Shown here in pieces: positions 1 through 10,484 of a DNA stretch of 64,000 nucleotides (positions are counted from its first letter, which is position 1; every line of letters starts with the position of its first letter). The DNA comes from Clusia tigrina. Its lineage: Eukaryota; Arthropoda; Insecta; Diptera; Clusiidae. The position numbers and the translations under genes were made by a program. The notes beneath the pieces are model-generated. The model was not told where the DNA came from and did not search any database. It was given only the letters and a program-made list of their open reading frames with translations. The stretch lies in contig OV050030.1 in the NCBI GenBank assembly GCA_920105625.2, forward strand, positions 151,197,488 to 151,261,487. The letters run 5' to 3'.

Positions 1-567
1 GTGGATTGACTAATGTAACGTTCTTGTGGTTGGCTTTCGGCTATGTAGTCACACCTGGTCTTTGGTGATAAACTCCAATATGCGTTAAATCGATTTGGAA
101 TAGCGTACAATTTGTATATCGTCAATCATTCAAGTAGTGGTAGGGAAACTATGATAACTACTGTTATTGTATATACTGATTTTCTGTCTACGTGGTTCGC
201 ACTTCGGGTAGTTCGTAGAACCGTTCCGGAACCTTATTGTACCAGGAGATACCTTTCAATGATGACGCTGCCTCGGGCAACTTGTTCAAAGTTATAAAAA
301 ATGGATGCAGCTTGGCATGTAATAGGTCGCCGATCACTGTTATTTATGTGCTGATGCTCCGCCCTTATGCTTTAGCTCAGTACCACTGGCCGCAGATTGT
401 TTTTCAGAAAGTTTGTTCCTCATATTCTCCTTCAAAATAAATTCCAATTCCGTCTTTGGCAACTCCGTCACAATCACCCACTCATCCTTCGCGAACCATA
501 CTTCCCCTGCGGTCCCCAGTACTACATTCGGATTTGTTGAACTGCACTTCTGCAAAGGTCTTCTCAC
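1..567 (-). pseudogene. Degraded envelope-like (F-type) reading frame relic of an errantivirus-like gypsy element
   Basis: On the minus strand an open stretch (340-567) contains GTAGEVWFAKDEWVIV, followed after frame breaks by a segment that in copy 2 (20760-20950) reads YKLYAIPNRF. Patterns of this kind (a G..V...D.W..V segment, then a YKLYPIP-like segment) occur in the F-type envelope proteins of insect errantiviruses; that family assignment is an inference from short motifs. The frame is interrupted by several stops and cannot be functional. It could instead be an unrelated retroelement ORF. Confidence 0.33.
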
Positions 568-1423
568 TCTCTGACATCATTAGCCATAGATTAATCTAAT
601 CTCATATACGAGTATATACTTATTTCTAATAGTCTTTAAACCGTAATTCCAGGTTGAATGCATTACCATTCCACTTCGGTTCACTCGTCTTACCCTTCTA
701 CATTATGAGATTCATTACTTCGTTACTATATAACAGAGGGGAAGAGGAATGAACCACTGATTGATTTTACCGCCGTATAGGGCTCTGACTGATAAAAATA
801 ATCAATTTTTTTTTCTGAGCAAATTTTATTGCCCCTTCGATATAAGCAAGAATATTTGAAATAAACCCGTTTATGTGAAGACTGTGTCAATTGTATGACT
901 CCATTTTTCATTGCAGCAAATATTTTTTAAAATAAGTTATCACCTGGTATATACCCATAAACAAGTGTATCCTCACACCCTGTAACTTACTCGTATATGA
1001 CCACATACATACATTCCAGGCATTTTCTCTTATTCTAATTTTATTTTGTTTGTCTCCCTATGTCTTTCCCTATGAAAGTACAAAAGATTTTACTTAATAT
1101 TAATGTAGTAATATGCATTGGGAAAAAGGAGTGAAATTTGCACCGTGTAATACCCCGTTTTTTGTACAAGTACCTACCCGGTATTATCGGTACTATTTGT
1201 AAACATTTATTAATTTATTTTATTTCTTTAGCGATTTTTCCCTTTCATAAACTTCAATTTTAGCTGTTCTTACTTATATTTAAATGTTTCATTTGAACTT
1301 CTTTCTAATACATTACTTTGTCCCACTCTATCTCTCCTCCTACATTTTACTTTTTCTTGCTTATTCTAAATTCTACTTAGCTACTAATCCAATCAATTCC
1401 CACAAAATCTTCTCTAGTTTCAA
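568..1423. other. AT-rich filler inside the duplicated block, nothing recognised
   Basis: AT-rich sequence with pyrimidine runs and no open frame I can assign. It is shared with 21388-22236, so it belonged to the block before duplication. It may be the 3' untranslated or LTR part of the element that supplied the envelope-like relic, but no LTR ends are visible. Confidence 0.4.
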
Positions 1424-2391
1424 TCTTAAGGATATCTGCATTTTGTCGGACAGCCAAGCTGCACTAAGGGCGTTGAATGCATTCCAAATAACATCGAGGA
1501 GTGTCTTAGACTGTCGCCGATCTCTAAATGAGATGGCTAAAAAATTCCATATCCAGTTGTGCTGGGTGCCAGGACATAGGGATATACCAGGGAACTGCAA
1601 GGCTGATCAACTTGCGAGAGATGGCACTTGTATGTCAAATATCGGTAGGCATATGGGTGTACCTCTCACGATTTGTAAGCTTCTCATAAGAGAGACACTG
1701 ATTAATTCTACCAATCAAAGGTGGATCTGTGCCACTACCTGTGAAATCGCCAGGCAAACATGGCCGAGGCTAAATCTGCGTCTATCTAGGAACTTAATAG
1801 GAGCCCTTGTCTAAAAGGAAATCATGCAAGAAGAATGGGAGTTTATACACATGATTTCTGCTGCAGCTGCAGGAACGAGGAGGAGCTGGAAACGGTCCAG
1901 CATCTCTTCTGTACATGTCCAGCTTTTCGCCCACTTCTTAACAAGTATAGATGGTCTATATCAGTCAGGTGTTAACAACCTTCTTCGCTTTGTAAAAGGC
2001 TCAGGGTGGTTCAATCGGGAGGGGGAAGCGTAGCCATGCCTCGCATACGCGGTTCACAACGGACCCAAGTGGCATCACTGGTTATTGGTGATGCGGCTGC
2101 CCTACCTGCCTACCTACCTAAGTCTACAAACATAAATGTACTCCATCTTCATACTATATGCAGGGTTTGTACGAATGCTCAAGCATACGTGCACTGCTAA
2201 CATTTCCGCCCTGCGTGCGCTCCACTTTGTGTTTTGCACAATTGGTTTGGTCAATGCACTTGTGGTTTGCCAAAATGCTTTAAATAAAGCTTTTATTCTA
2301 ATTTTTCTCCCACTGAATTTTGATTCTTGTATCTGTGTTTTTTCTATCTCACATTTTTTTCATCACTATTATTATTACCTTACTTATTTTT
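1424..2391 (+). pseudogene. 5'-truncated non-LTR retrotransposon: RNase H and C-terminal zinc motif
   Basis: The frame carries the second half of a retrotransposon ribonuclease H domain: ILSDSQAALRALN (catalytic Asp), then CWVPGHRDIPGNCKADQLAR (Gly-Asn...Ala-Asp). About 80 residues further comes the non-LTR C-terminal zinc-like motif, clearest in copy 2 as CRSCSNEEELETVQHLFC. The 5' part of ORF2 (endonuclease, reverse transcriptase) is missing, as is usual for incomplete target-primed reverse transcription. A short ATT run near 2368-2380 fits the microsatellite tail of I/LOA/R1-type elements. In this copy the zinc region has lost bases and is frameshifted, so it is a pseudogene. The clade (I, R1 or LOA) cannot be decided from the fragment. 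Confidence 0.8.
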
Positions 2392-2696
2392 GGTTAATTG
2401 TGGGCGCGGCAGTAGTAATAATCTGCCCATATTTGGAATGCATGCGAGTACAGACCCAGTGTATACATCTACCAATTTGCTTTCATATATCACCACTAGA
2501 AGCATGGATAGGGTAATTTTCTTTAAGTGGGGTCCCCAAAGTTCATTATATGGGAGGGAAGCGTATTCTTTCTCTGATCGACCCCGAATCTTGTATATGG
2601 CTTTGTAGGGTCCATATACGTACTACTATACAATTTCGTCCAAAAATATTATATAGATCGTAATTTATAATAATATGTGAATAGTGGGCGAGGATG
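2391..2696. repeat. Extra partial copy of the GTGGGCGTGG-type repeat
   Basis: About 300 bases that repeat, with changes, the start of the first tandem unit: the segments around TGGAATGCATGC, AGTGGGGTCCCC and TTCGTCCAAAAATATTAT recur about 300 bases later at 2740-2960. It joins duplicated block 1 to the macro-tandem array, so the repeat is itself internally repetitive. Confidence 0.75.
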
Positions 2697-3735
2697 TAGA
2701 AATAACACGCCCATTTTTTGTGTGGTGTTTAATGTTAGTGCCCATATTTGGAATGCATGCTAGTACAGACCCAGTGTATACATCTACCAATTTTTTTCAT
2801 ATATCATCACTAGAAGTATAGTTTTTAAGTGGGGTCCCCAAAGTTCATTATATGGGAGGGAGGCGTATCTTTCCTCTGATCGACCCCGAATCTTGTATAT
2901 GACTTTGTAGGGTCCATATACGTACTACTATACAATTTCGTCCAAAAATATTATTTAGGTCGTAAGTTATAATAATATGTGGATAGTGGGCGTGGCTGTA
3001 GAAATGACACGCCCATTTTTTGTGTGGTGTTTAATGTTCGTACCCGCAACCTTCCTGTGAAATTTCGTTGATAAATATTTAACAGGAACACAGTAATGAT
3101 TTTTGGCTAATTGTGGGCGTGGCAGTTCTAGTATGATCTCCAAATTTTGCACACACACTATTATGGACCCCATGTATATTTCTGCCAATTTTTATTCCGC
3201 TGGCATCAATACGAGCATAGGTAGGCTAATTTTAATTTTAGACCCGAAAGTTCCCTATATCAAAAGTGGGCGTGTCTTTTCTCTGATCAGCCCCATTTAT
3301 TGAAGATAGCTTTGTAATGTCCACATGTTCCTTCCCGTAAAATTTCGTCCGTAAATCTCTATCAGATCTTAAGTTATTAATATTTGTTAATAGTGGGCGT
3401 GGCAGTTAATATATACCGCCCACTTTTTGCACACTGTTTGGTGGGACCCACATCTCCATAAACGGCAATATAGCAATCTGGTTCTGTATCTTTGTCCAGA
3501 CTATACTTTTGCAAAATTTAATTTAGATAGCTCTAACGGTGTAGAAAAAAAGTGGCCACAGACGGACAGACGGACAGACAAAATAAAAATTGCCTAGAAA
3601 GTGATTCTGATCATATCTGTATATATATGTCCATACCTACCACGCCTCCTTTTTGAAATTGCAACCCCTCTCAAAAGCACAAAGTTAGTATACCCTATTT
3701 ACCTTTTTTAAAGGTAAAGGGTATAAAGAGTGGAA
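2697..3735. repeat. Dispersed repeat with spaced GTGGGCGTGG boxes (also in units 2-4)
   Basis: The motif GTGGGCGTG recurs at about 2988, 3114, 3267 and 3394, followed by a (GACGGACA) run at about 3563, a GATTCTGATCATATCTGTATATATATG stretch split around 3602-3630, and the closing hairpin ending in GGGTATAA at 3689-3725. The combination of a GACGGACA run, a GATxxTGATCA/TATATATA stretch and TATACCC...GGGTATA ends resembles a widespread dipteran repeat group; that comparison is from memory. No coding potential is visible. Equivalent stretches lie at 6697-7735, 10721-11759 and 14365-15403. Confidence 0.6.
3689..3725. repeat. Terminal hairpin TATACCC...GGGTATA, unit 1
   Basis: TATACCC and TTTACCTTT pair with AAAGGTAAA and GGGTATA across a short T loop: 16 pairs with a two-base bulge. 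It marks the end of the dispersed repeat. Identical hairpins lie at 7689-7725, 11713-11749 and 15357-15393. Confidence 0.7.
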
Positions 3736-3790
3736 AGAATATAAGTTAATATAACACAGCTCATTTTGAACAGCTGCAGACACATTAATA

Positions 3791-3988
3791 ACTAGTGTCG
3801 GAACCGTAGCAATTGATATTGCAGGTGAGTTAAGAGTGTCAAGTGGTTACAAATATATTTTGACAGCAAAGTGGGAAATTTATAAATTCGTGATAGCTCA
3901 CCCCAAGCAGTATAAAGAGGCCGACACCGTAGCAAAAACCCTTGCTAACAAATTCATACTTAAGCGGCCCATAGACGGTACGTCATGA
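3791..3988 (+). pseudogene. Ty3/gypsy integrase core fragment, unit 1
   Basis: A 65-codon open stretch with no start codon, ending at TGA 3986-3988. It reads VAIDIAGELR, then SSGYKYILTAKWEIYKFVIA, then KEADTVAKTL. This is the first catalytic block of a retroviral-type integrase core (Asp of AIDIAG, followed by the NKYILTxxDxFTK-like strand). The second Asp and the Glu of the D,D,E triad are absent, so only a fragment survives. It faces opposite to the minus-strand integrase relic at 6035-6460 in the same unit and resembles a different gypsy lineage. Confidence 0.75.
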
Positions 3989-5459
3989 TCATTCTCATAT
4001 ATAATAGCAAGAGTAAACAACGAGAGAAAATATGCATGTATGTGTCACACAGCCATGATTTCGCTGTGATCACTGATTGAACGTTGGTTTCTCTTTTCAC
4101 ATTTTTCCGCTACCGCTCACAAACTTCATCATCCGACAGCGACATAAAGACCACACTCAATGACGAGTATGCAAAAATGGCTTGATTTAGGATTTTGATC
4201 ACTCGCCAGTGGCATAGCATCATTCAACACGTACACGAATTAGTATGATCATGACGTATCGTGTGTGGACCGCATGAAGTATGAGAAGTCAGACAAAAGG
4301 TCTGTTCGCGTCGCATGAACTGGCTGTCTATCTTCCCGGAACTGTGTACGCGTCGCAAGTTCTTTTGCACTTTTGTTCGCGTTGCAGAAAGTTCTCTTTC
4401 AGTTCATGAACTGGCTGCACTGAAATTTTTATAGTGCAGCTTAGTTCATGTTTTGTTTTGAAAATTGACGAACTTTTTAATTTTTTTTCTTTACTCGAAC
4501 TGAAAGTGAAATCGCACTGGACAAGTTCATGCAAAGTGAACAAACTTAGAGACTCAGAATTCATAAATTTGTGAGACACTCTAAAAATAAAACAAATGTG
4601 TTTAACACCATATCATGAGTCTCTAGGGCCAGTCAAGCACAACCACAGGGTACATAATGAATTTGTGCTAACGATTTTATCGACTCTTTTCACTAAGATG
4701 AGCTCGCGGATTGCCAGTCGTATATAGTATTATTAATATTACTCTTTAGTACTGCAGGTTTTTATTTTTAAAAGTAACATAGTAAATTAGACTTATTTTC
4801 TAGTTGAATGCTTCGCTTGTTGCCTGTGTTTGTTTTCCATTTCTCTGTTATTTGGCCCGCTTGTGCTACTGATGGTGCACTTGATTCCACGCTGGATGTG
4901 CCGAGATCTCTCGATGTGTCTACTTGGAATGTTATCTCGGTTACTTGGCACTGGCCGTGCCCTTGAATGATTGGGAGATGCCCTGTTTACCATGGTAGTT
5001 TGTGTCCTTAGTTGTTCGGCCTACTTCTCACTGGGTTCCCTGTATGAAAAGTAGAATGTATATATATACACACAAACACCAGCACCACATGCGGCGTAGG
5101 CATATGCAATGTAAGCGGAGACCCAACATAAGTGCATCGCACTCTCATATAAGAGTGTCAACTAAGAGTGTCTAAGCGCGAACAGCGCGCACGTTTTTGA
5201 TTACGCTGCATTCTAATGTTCAATACCCTTGAACGAATATACGCCGGCATTGACCGTGATACTTTCCGCTAACATTGCAAAAACCCCCTTTATATATTAA
5301 GAATCACATTATATACTAAGTAATAGAATATAAGAATTTGAGGTATAAATAGCGATAAGAGTTTACCAATAAATCGATCTGGGAACCATTCAAATCGGTT
5401 ATCATTTGAATATTTGGCTGTACTCTCGAAGTCGCCGATTTAAATTATGCGCTAGCTCT
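3989..5459. other. Uncharacterised unit centre (also in units 2-4)
   Basis: About 1.5 kb with no recognised domain, conserved in all four units. Short minus-strand open stretches at 4328-4579 and 4793-4993 recur in every unit, but the second ends early in units 2 and 4, and neither matches a family I know. The stretch holds a cluster of AGTTCA half-sites (4316-4529), a TATAAATAG box (5344-5352) and an imperfect repeat of ATAAGAGTGTC near 5150-5175. It may include an LTR, but I cannot place its ends. Confidence 0.45.
5344..5352 (+). promoter_or_regulatory. TATA-box-like TATAAATAG, possible relic LTR promoter
   Basis: A strong TATA match in the uncharacterised centre of unit 1, with a possible initiator-like CATTCAA about 40 bases downstream. 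It is repeated in each unit. Use as a promoter is only inferred; the surrounding DNA is AT-rich, so a chance match is possible. Confidence 0.22.
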
Positions 5460-5494
5460 CTCATAAAAAGGAGCGTGGTCCTCCTTTTTATGAG
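5460..5494. repeat. Perfect 14-bp inverted repeat hairpin, unit 1
   Basis: CTCATAAAAAGGAG pairs perfectly with CTCCTTTTTATGAG across the 7-base loop CGTGGTC. Confidence 0.85.
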
Positions 5495-5664
5495 TTTGTG
5501 GATTCGTTTTCGTTCGGCATAGTCCATAGCAGATGAATTCGTTCGTATGTGTAACAACTGTTTCTAGTGGTGTGTGTTTGCGAACGCATTAGTTTTCTAT
5601 ATACTCTGTGTGAATGTGTGACTACCTACATATATTACGCTTTACATGATATGAGTGCACTAAG

Positions 5665-6034
5665 CTGATTTCCATATTTTCTTTACCCAAGACGGAATGT
5701 CCGTCTTACCATATTATATCATAATTAATTTTTTAACTTTGTTTTAGATATATATATATATATTTTATTTTATTTTTACAGTGCCTGCTCGCATATTTCT
5801 ATTATGCAACTTTTTAATTACCTACATAGTTAGCACACTTTAGCGGACATTGACTTTGGAATTCGGAATTGTGGTATTTCCTATGCTTAATAAAATGAAA
5901 TACATGTATCGGCTTGCTTTGCTTGTTCTGGTGGTATTTCCAAGTGTAGAACATAGTGAACATTTGTTGATCAAGTGTGTGCTCTTGAATGAAATAACAT
6001 TAAAACATTGTTGTGCAATTTCTTGGGCTTGCCC
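5665..6034 (-). other. Gypsy 3' region, LTR- or 3'UTR-like (units 1, 2, 4)
   Basis: This lies just downstream (minus strand) of the integrase stop. It shares scattered similarity with 23230-23470, for example ACATTGACTTTG and TATGCTTAATAAAATG against TATGCTTGTTAATAAAATG, which lies in the same position relative to the integrase relic at 23946-24860. It therefore looks like the 3' non-coding part of the same gypsy family. Unit 3 has lost exactly this segment. A short plus-strand open stretch here (5850-6038) is not considered coding. Confidence 0.4.
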
Positions 6035-6460
6035 TTAATTGTTACGCTTACGGATCTTCGCTGATGTATATGGCCCTAACCAGACAGGAGAAAATTTATT
6101 CTTTTGGGTCTGATTCATTATTACGACGCGGTCGCCGATACGAAAAATGACAGGGTTTACAACCTTATTGCACGCTTTTCTAGCTACTCGTTTAGCCCGT
6201 TCTTGGTTTTCTATAACGAGTTCATGTGCTCGTTGTAGGTGGTATTTGCGTACCTTATTTGAATCATCAGCATTGCACACTTATGCACATTTGCGCTTCA
6301 GATTTACTGGCATGTTGAAATCAAACTCGTAGAGTGTCCAAAACGGAGTTTGCTTGCCTGAAACGTGTACCGTGTTATTGTGTACGTACATTGCCGTAGT
6401 CAACCACTGATCCCATCTTGGATCTATCCTTTTTAGCGAAACTACGCAAGTATTCTGCCA
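6035..6460 (-). pseudogene. Ty3/gypsy integrase C-terminal half, unit 1
   Basis: Reading right to left: IDPRWDQWLTTAMYVHNNT and TPFWTLYEFDFNMPVNLK (the segment after the catalytic Glu), then KVRKYHLQRAHE and RIGDRVVIMNQ, then the chromatin-end GPY/F-type module FSPVWLGPYTSAKI near the stop. In full elements this region follows the D,D,E core and binds DNA ends. An in-frame TAA sits just before VCNADD at about 6283. The same stop is present in all four units, so the gene was already dead when the unit was amplified. No core domain precedes it in this orientation. Confidence 0.82.
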
Positions 6461-6564
6461 GAGGTGGATGACTTCTCCTCCGTTCTAATCTGAATTATTG
6501 TCCAGCCCTGATCAACTACCTCTGGAGGTGATTCATTCTTCCTGAGCTTCGCTTATTTCCATAG

Positions 6565-6683
6565 CTATTTAGCCTCTGCTTTGTATGTATTTGTTTCAAA
6601 ATCGTTCAGCAGTTTCAGCGTAAAAAATTTCACCTCTGATTCCAATGAGTGCAACTTACTCTGAGCTTCTTCCTCAGAGGAAC
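6565..6683 (-). pseudogene. Gag- or RNase H-like coiled fragment, unit 1 (also 10589, 14233, 18257)
   Basis: A short frame reading SSSEEEAQSKLHSLESEVKF and then LLNDFETNTYKAEAK, ending in a stop. Its Glu/Lys-rich helical character, and its continuity at 18365-18660 with a helical gag-like segment, suggest the N-terminal part of a gypsy Gag. I also considered the RNase H segment YHSxELE, which it partly resembles. In units 1 to 3 it is cut at the unit join. Assignment is uncertain. Confidence 0.35.
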
Positions 6684-7790
6684 TAGAAATAACACGCCCA
6701 TTTTTTGTGTGGTGTTTAATGTTAGTGCCCATATTTGGAATGCATGCTAGTACAGACCCAGTGTATACAGACACCAATTTTTTTTCATATATCATCACTA
6801 GAAGCATAGATAGAGTAACTGTTTTTAAGTGGGGTCCCCAAAGTTCATTATATGGGAGGGAGGCGTATCTTTCCTCTGATCGACCCCGAATCTTGTATAT
6901 GACTTTGTAGGGTCCATATACGTACTACTATACAATTTCGTCCAAAAATATTATTTAGGTCGTAAGTTATAATAATATGTGGATAGTGGGCGTGGCTGTA
7001 GAAATGACACGCCCATTTTTTGTGTGGTGTTTAATGTTAGTACCCGCAACCTTCCTGTGAAATTTCGTTGATAAATATTTAACAGGAACACAGTAATGAT
7101 TTTTGGCTAATTGTGGGCGTGGCAGTTCTAGTATGATCTCCAAATTTGGCACACACACTATTATGGACCCCATGTATATTTCTGCCAATTTTTATTCCGG
7201 TGGCATCAATACGAGCATAGGTAGGCTAATTTTAATTTTAGACCCGAAAGTTCCCTATATCAAAAGTGGGCGTGTCTTTTCTCTGATCAGCCCCATTTAT
7301 TGAAGATAGCTTTGTAATGTCCACATGTTCCTTCCCGTAAAATTTCGTCCGTAAATCTCTACCAGATCTTAAGTTATTAATATTTGTTAATAGTGGGCGT
7401 GGCAGTTAATATATACCGCCCACTTTTTGCACACTGTTTGGTGGTACCCATATCTCCATAAACGGCAATATAGCAATCTGGTTCTGTATTTTTGTCCAGA
7501 CTATACTTTTGCAAAATTTAATTTAGATAGCTCTAACGGTGTAGAAAAAAAGTGGCCACAGACGGACAGACGGACAGACAAAATAAAAAATGCTTAGAAA
7601 GTGATTCTGATCATATCTGTATATATATGTCCATACCTACCACGCCTCCTTTTTGAAATTGCAACCCCTCTCAAAAGCACAAAGTTAGTATACCCTATTT
7701 ACCTTTTTTAAAGGTAAAGGGTATAAAGAGTGGAAAGAATATAAGTTAATATAACACAGCTCATTTTGAACAGCTGCAGACACATTAACA

Positions 7791-7988
7791 ACTAGTGTCG
7801 GAACCGTAGCAATTGATATTGCAGGTGAGTTAAGAGTGTCAAGTGGTTACAAATATATTTTGACAGCAAAGTGGGAAATTTATAAATTCGTGATAGCTCA
7901 CCCCAAGCAGTATAAAGAGGCCGACACCGTAGCAAAAACCCTTGTTAACAAATTCATACTTAAGCTGCCCATAGACGGTACGTCATGA
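7791..7988 (+). pseudogene. Ty3/gypsy integrase core fragment, unit 2
   Basis: Same fragment as in unit 1, differing at two residues visible near the end (Val for Ala in the KTL.NKF segment and Leu for Arg before the PIDG segment). Open throughout to the TGA. Confidence 0.75.
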
Positions 7989-9483
7989 TCATTCTCATAT
8001 ATAATAGCAAGAGTAAACAACGAGAGAAAATATGCATGTATGTGTCACACAGACATGATTTCGCTGTGATCACTGATTGAACGTCGGTTTCTCTTTTCAC
8101 ATTTTTCCTTGCACAGTAAGAGCGCTACCGCTCACAAACTTCATCATCCGACAGCGACATAAAGACCTCACTCAATGACGAGTATGCGAAAATGACTTGA
8201 TTTAGGATTTTGATCACTCGCCAGTGGCATAGCATCATTCAACACGTACACGAATTAGTATGATCATGACGTATCGTGTGTGGACCGCATGAAGTATGAG
8301 AAGTCAGACAAAAGGTCTGTTCGCGTCGCATGAACTGGCTGTCTATCTTCCCGGAACTGTGTACGCGTCGCAAGTTCTTTTGCACTTTTGTTCGCATTGC
8401 AGAAAGTTCTCTTTCAGTTCATGAACTGGCTGCACTGAAATTTTTATAGTGCAGCTTAGTTCATGTTCTGTTTTGAAAATTGACGAACTTTTTAATTTTT
8501 TTTCTTTACTCGAACTGAAAGTGAAATCGCACTGGACAAGTTCATGCAAAGTGAACAAACTTAGAGACTCAGAATTCATAAATTTGTGAGACACTCTAAA
8601 AATAAAACAAATGTGTTTAATATCATTAATACCATATCATGAGTCTCTAGGGCCAGTCAAGCACAACCACAGGGTACATAATGAATTTGTGCTAACGATT
8701 TTATCGACTCTTTTCACTAAGATGAGCTCGCGGATTGCCAGTCGTATATAGTATTATTAATATTACTCTTTAGTACTGCAGGTTTTTATTTTTAAAAGTA
8801 ACATAGTAAATTAGACTTATTTTCTAGTTTAATGCTTCGCTTGTTGCCTGTGTTTGTTTTCCATTTCTCTGTTGTTTGGCCCGCTTGTGCTACTGATGGT
8901 GCACTTGATTCCACGCTGGATGTGCCGAGATCTCTCGATGTGTCTACTTGGAATGTTATCTCGGTTACTTGGCACTGGCCGTGTCCTTGAATGATTGGGA
9001 GATGCCCTGTTTACCATGGTAGTTTGTGTCCTTAGTTGTTCGGCCTACTTCTCACTGGGTTCCCTGTATGAAAAGTAGAATGTATATATATACACACAAA
9101 CACCAGCACCACATGCGGCGTAGGCATATGCAATGTAAGCGGAGACCCAACATAAGTGCATCGCACTCTCATATAAGAGTGTCAACTAAGAGTGTCTAAG
9201 CGCGAACAGCGCGCACGTTTTTGATTACGCTGCATTCTAATGTTCAATACCCTTGAACGAATATACGCCGGCATTGACCGTGATACTTTCCGCTAACATT
9301 GCAAAAACCCCCTTTATATATTAAGAATCACATTATATACTAAGTAATAGAATATAAGAATTTGAGGTATAAATAGCGATAAGAGTTTACCAATAAATCG
9401 ATCTGGGAACCATTCAAATCGGTTATCATTTGAATATTTGGCTGTACTCTCGAAGTCGCCGATTTAAATTATGCGCTAGCTCT

Positions 9484-9518
9484 CTCATAAAAAGGAGCGT
9501 GGTCCTCCTTTTTATGAG
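9484..9518. repeat. Perfect 14-bp inverted repeat hairpin, unit 2
   Basis: Identical arms and loop to unit 1. Confidence 0.85.
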
Positions 9519-10058
9519 TTTGTGGATTCGTTTTCGTTCGGCATAGTCCATAGCAGATGAATTCGTTCGTATGTGTAACAACTGTTTCTAGTGGTGTGTG
9601 TTTGCGAACGCATTAGTTTTCTATATACTCTGTGTGAATGTGTGACTACCTACATATATTACGCTTTACATGATATGAGTGCACTAAGCTGATTTCCATA
9701 TTTTCTTTACCCAAGACGGAATGTCCGTCTTACCATATTATATCATAATTAATTTTTTAACTTTGTTTTAGATATATATATATATATTTTATTTTATTTT
9801 TACAGTGCCTGCTCGCATATTTCTATTATGCAACTTTTTAATTACCTACATAGTTAGCACACTTTAGCGGACATTGACTTTGGAATTCGGAATTGTGGTA
9901 TTTCCTATGCTTAATAAAATGAAATACATGTATCGGCTTGCTTTGCTTGTTCTGGTGGTATTTCCAAGTGTAGAACATAGTGAACATTTGTTGATCAAGT
10001 GTGTGCTCTTGAATGAAATAACATTAAAACATTGTTGTGCAATTTCTTGGGCTTGCCC

Positions 10059-10484
10059 TTAATTGTTACGCTTACGGATCTTCGCTGATGTATATGGCCC
10101 TAACCAGACAGGAGAAAATTTATTCTTTCGGGTCTGATTCATTATTACGACGCGGTCGCCGATACGAAAAATGACAGGGTTTACAACCTTATTGCACGCT
10201 TTTCTAGCTACTCGTTTAGCCCGTTCTTGGTTTTCTATAACGAATTCATGTGCTCGTTGTAGGTGGTATTTGCGTACCTTATTTGAATCATCAGCATTGC
10301 ACACTTACGCACATTTGCGCTTCAGATTTACTGGCATGTTGAAATCAAACTCGTAGAGTGTCCAAAACGGAGTTTGCTTGCTTGAAACGTGTACCGTGTT
10401 ATTGTGTACGTACATTGCCGTAGTCAACCACTGATCCCATCTTGGATCTATCCTTTTTAGCGAAACTACGCAAGTATTCTGCCA
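10059..10484 (-). pseudogene. Ty3/gypsy integrase C-terminal half, unit 2
   Basis: Same relic as unit 1, with the shared in-frame TAA before VCNADD and the GPY/F-like FSPVWLGPY module intact. Differences include Phe for Leu in RAHEFVIE and Arg for Gln in NQTRKNKF. Confidence 0.82.

Larger units (their letters stand above)
1..2391. repeat. Duplicated block, copy 1 (left edge cut by window)
   Basis: This stretch matches 20822-23214 almost base for base, so it is one of two direct copies about 20.8 kb apart. The copies differ by scattered substitutions and several indels: copy 1 lacks two short segments near 1790 and 1930 that copy 2 keeps, and has about 23 extra bases near 2125-2155. Homology begins at base 1, so the repeat extends left of the window. 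It stops at about 2391, after an ATT-rich tail, where the GTGGGCGTGG repeat begins. Confidence 0.88.
2697..6683. repeat. Tandem unit 1
   Basis: First unit. It differs from the others by a small deletion near 2807 (the ATAGATAGAGTAAC stretch is missing) and by lacking the TTGCACAGTAAGAGC stretch present in units 2 to 4 near 8110. Confidence 0.9.

Noticed and set aside
6707..7303. Short plus- and minus-strand frames inside the GTGGGCGTGG repeat, recurring in every unit
   Set aside because: They overlap each other on both strands, match no family and recur only because the DNA is tandemly repeated.
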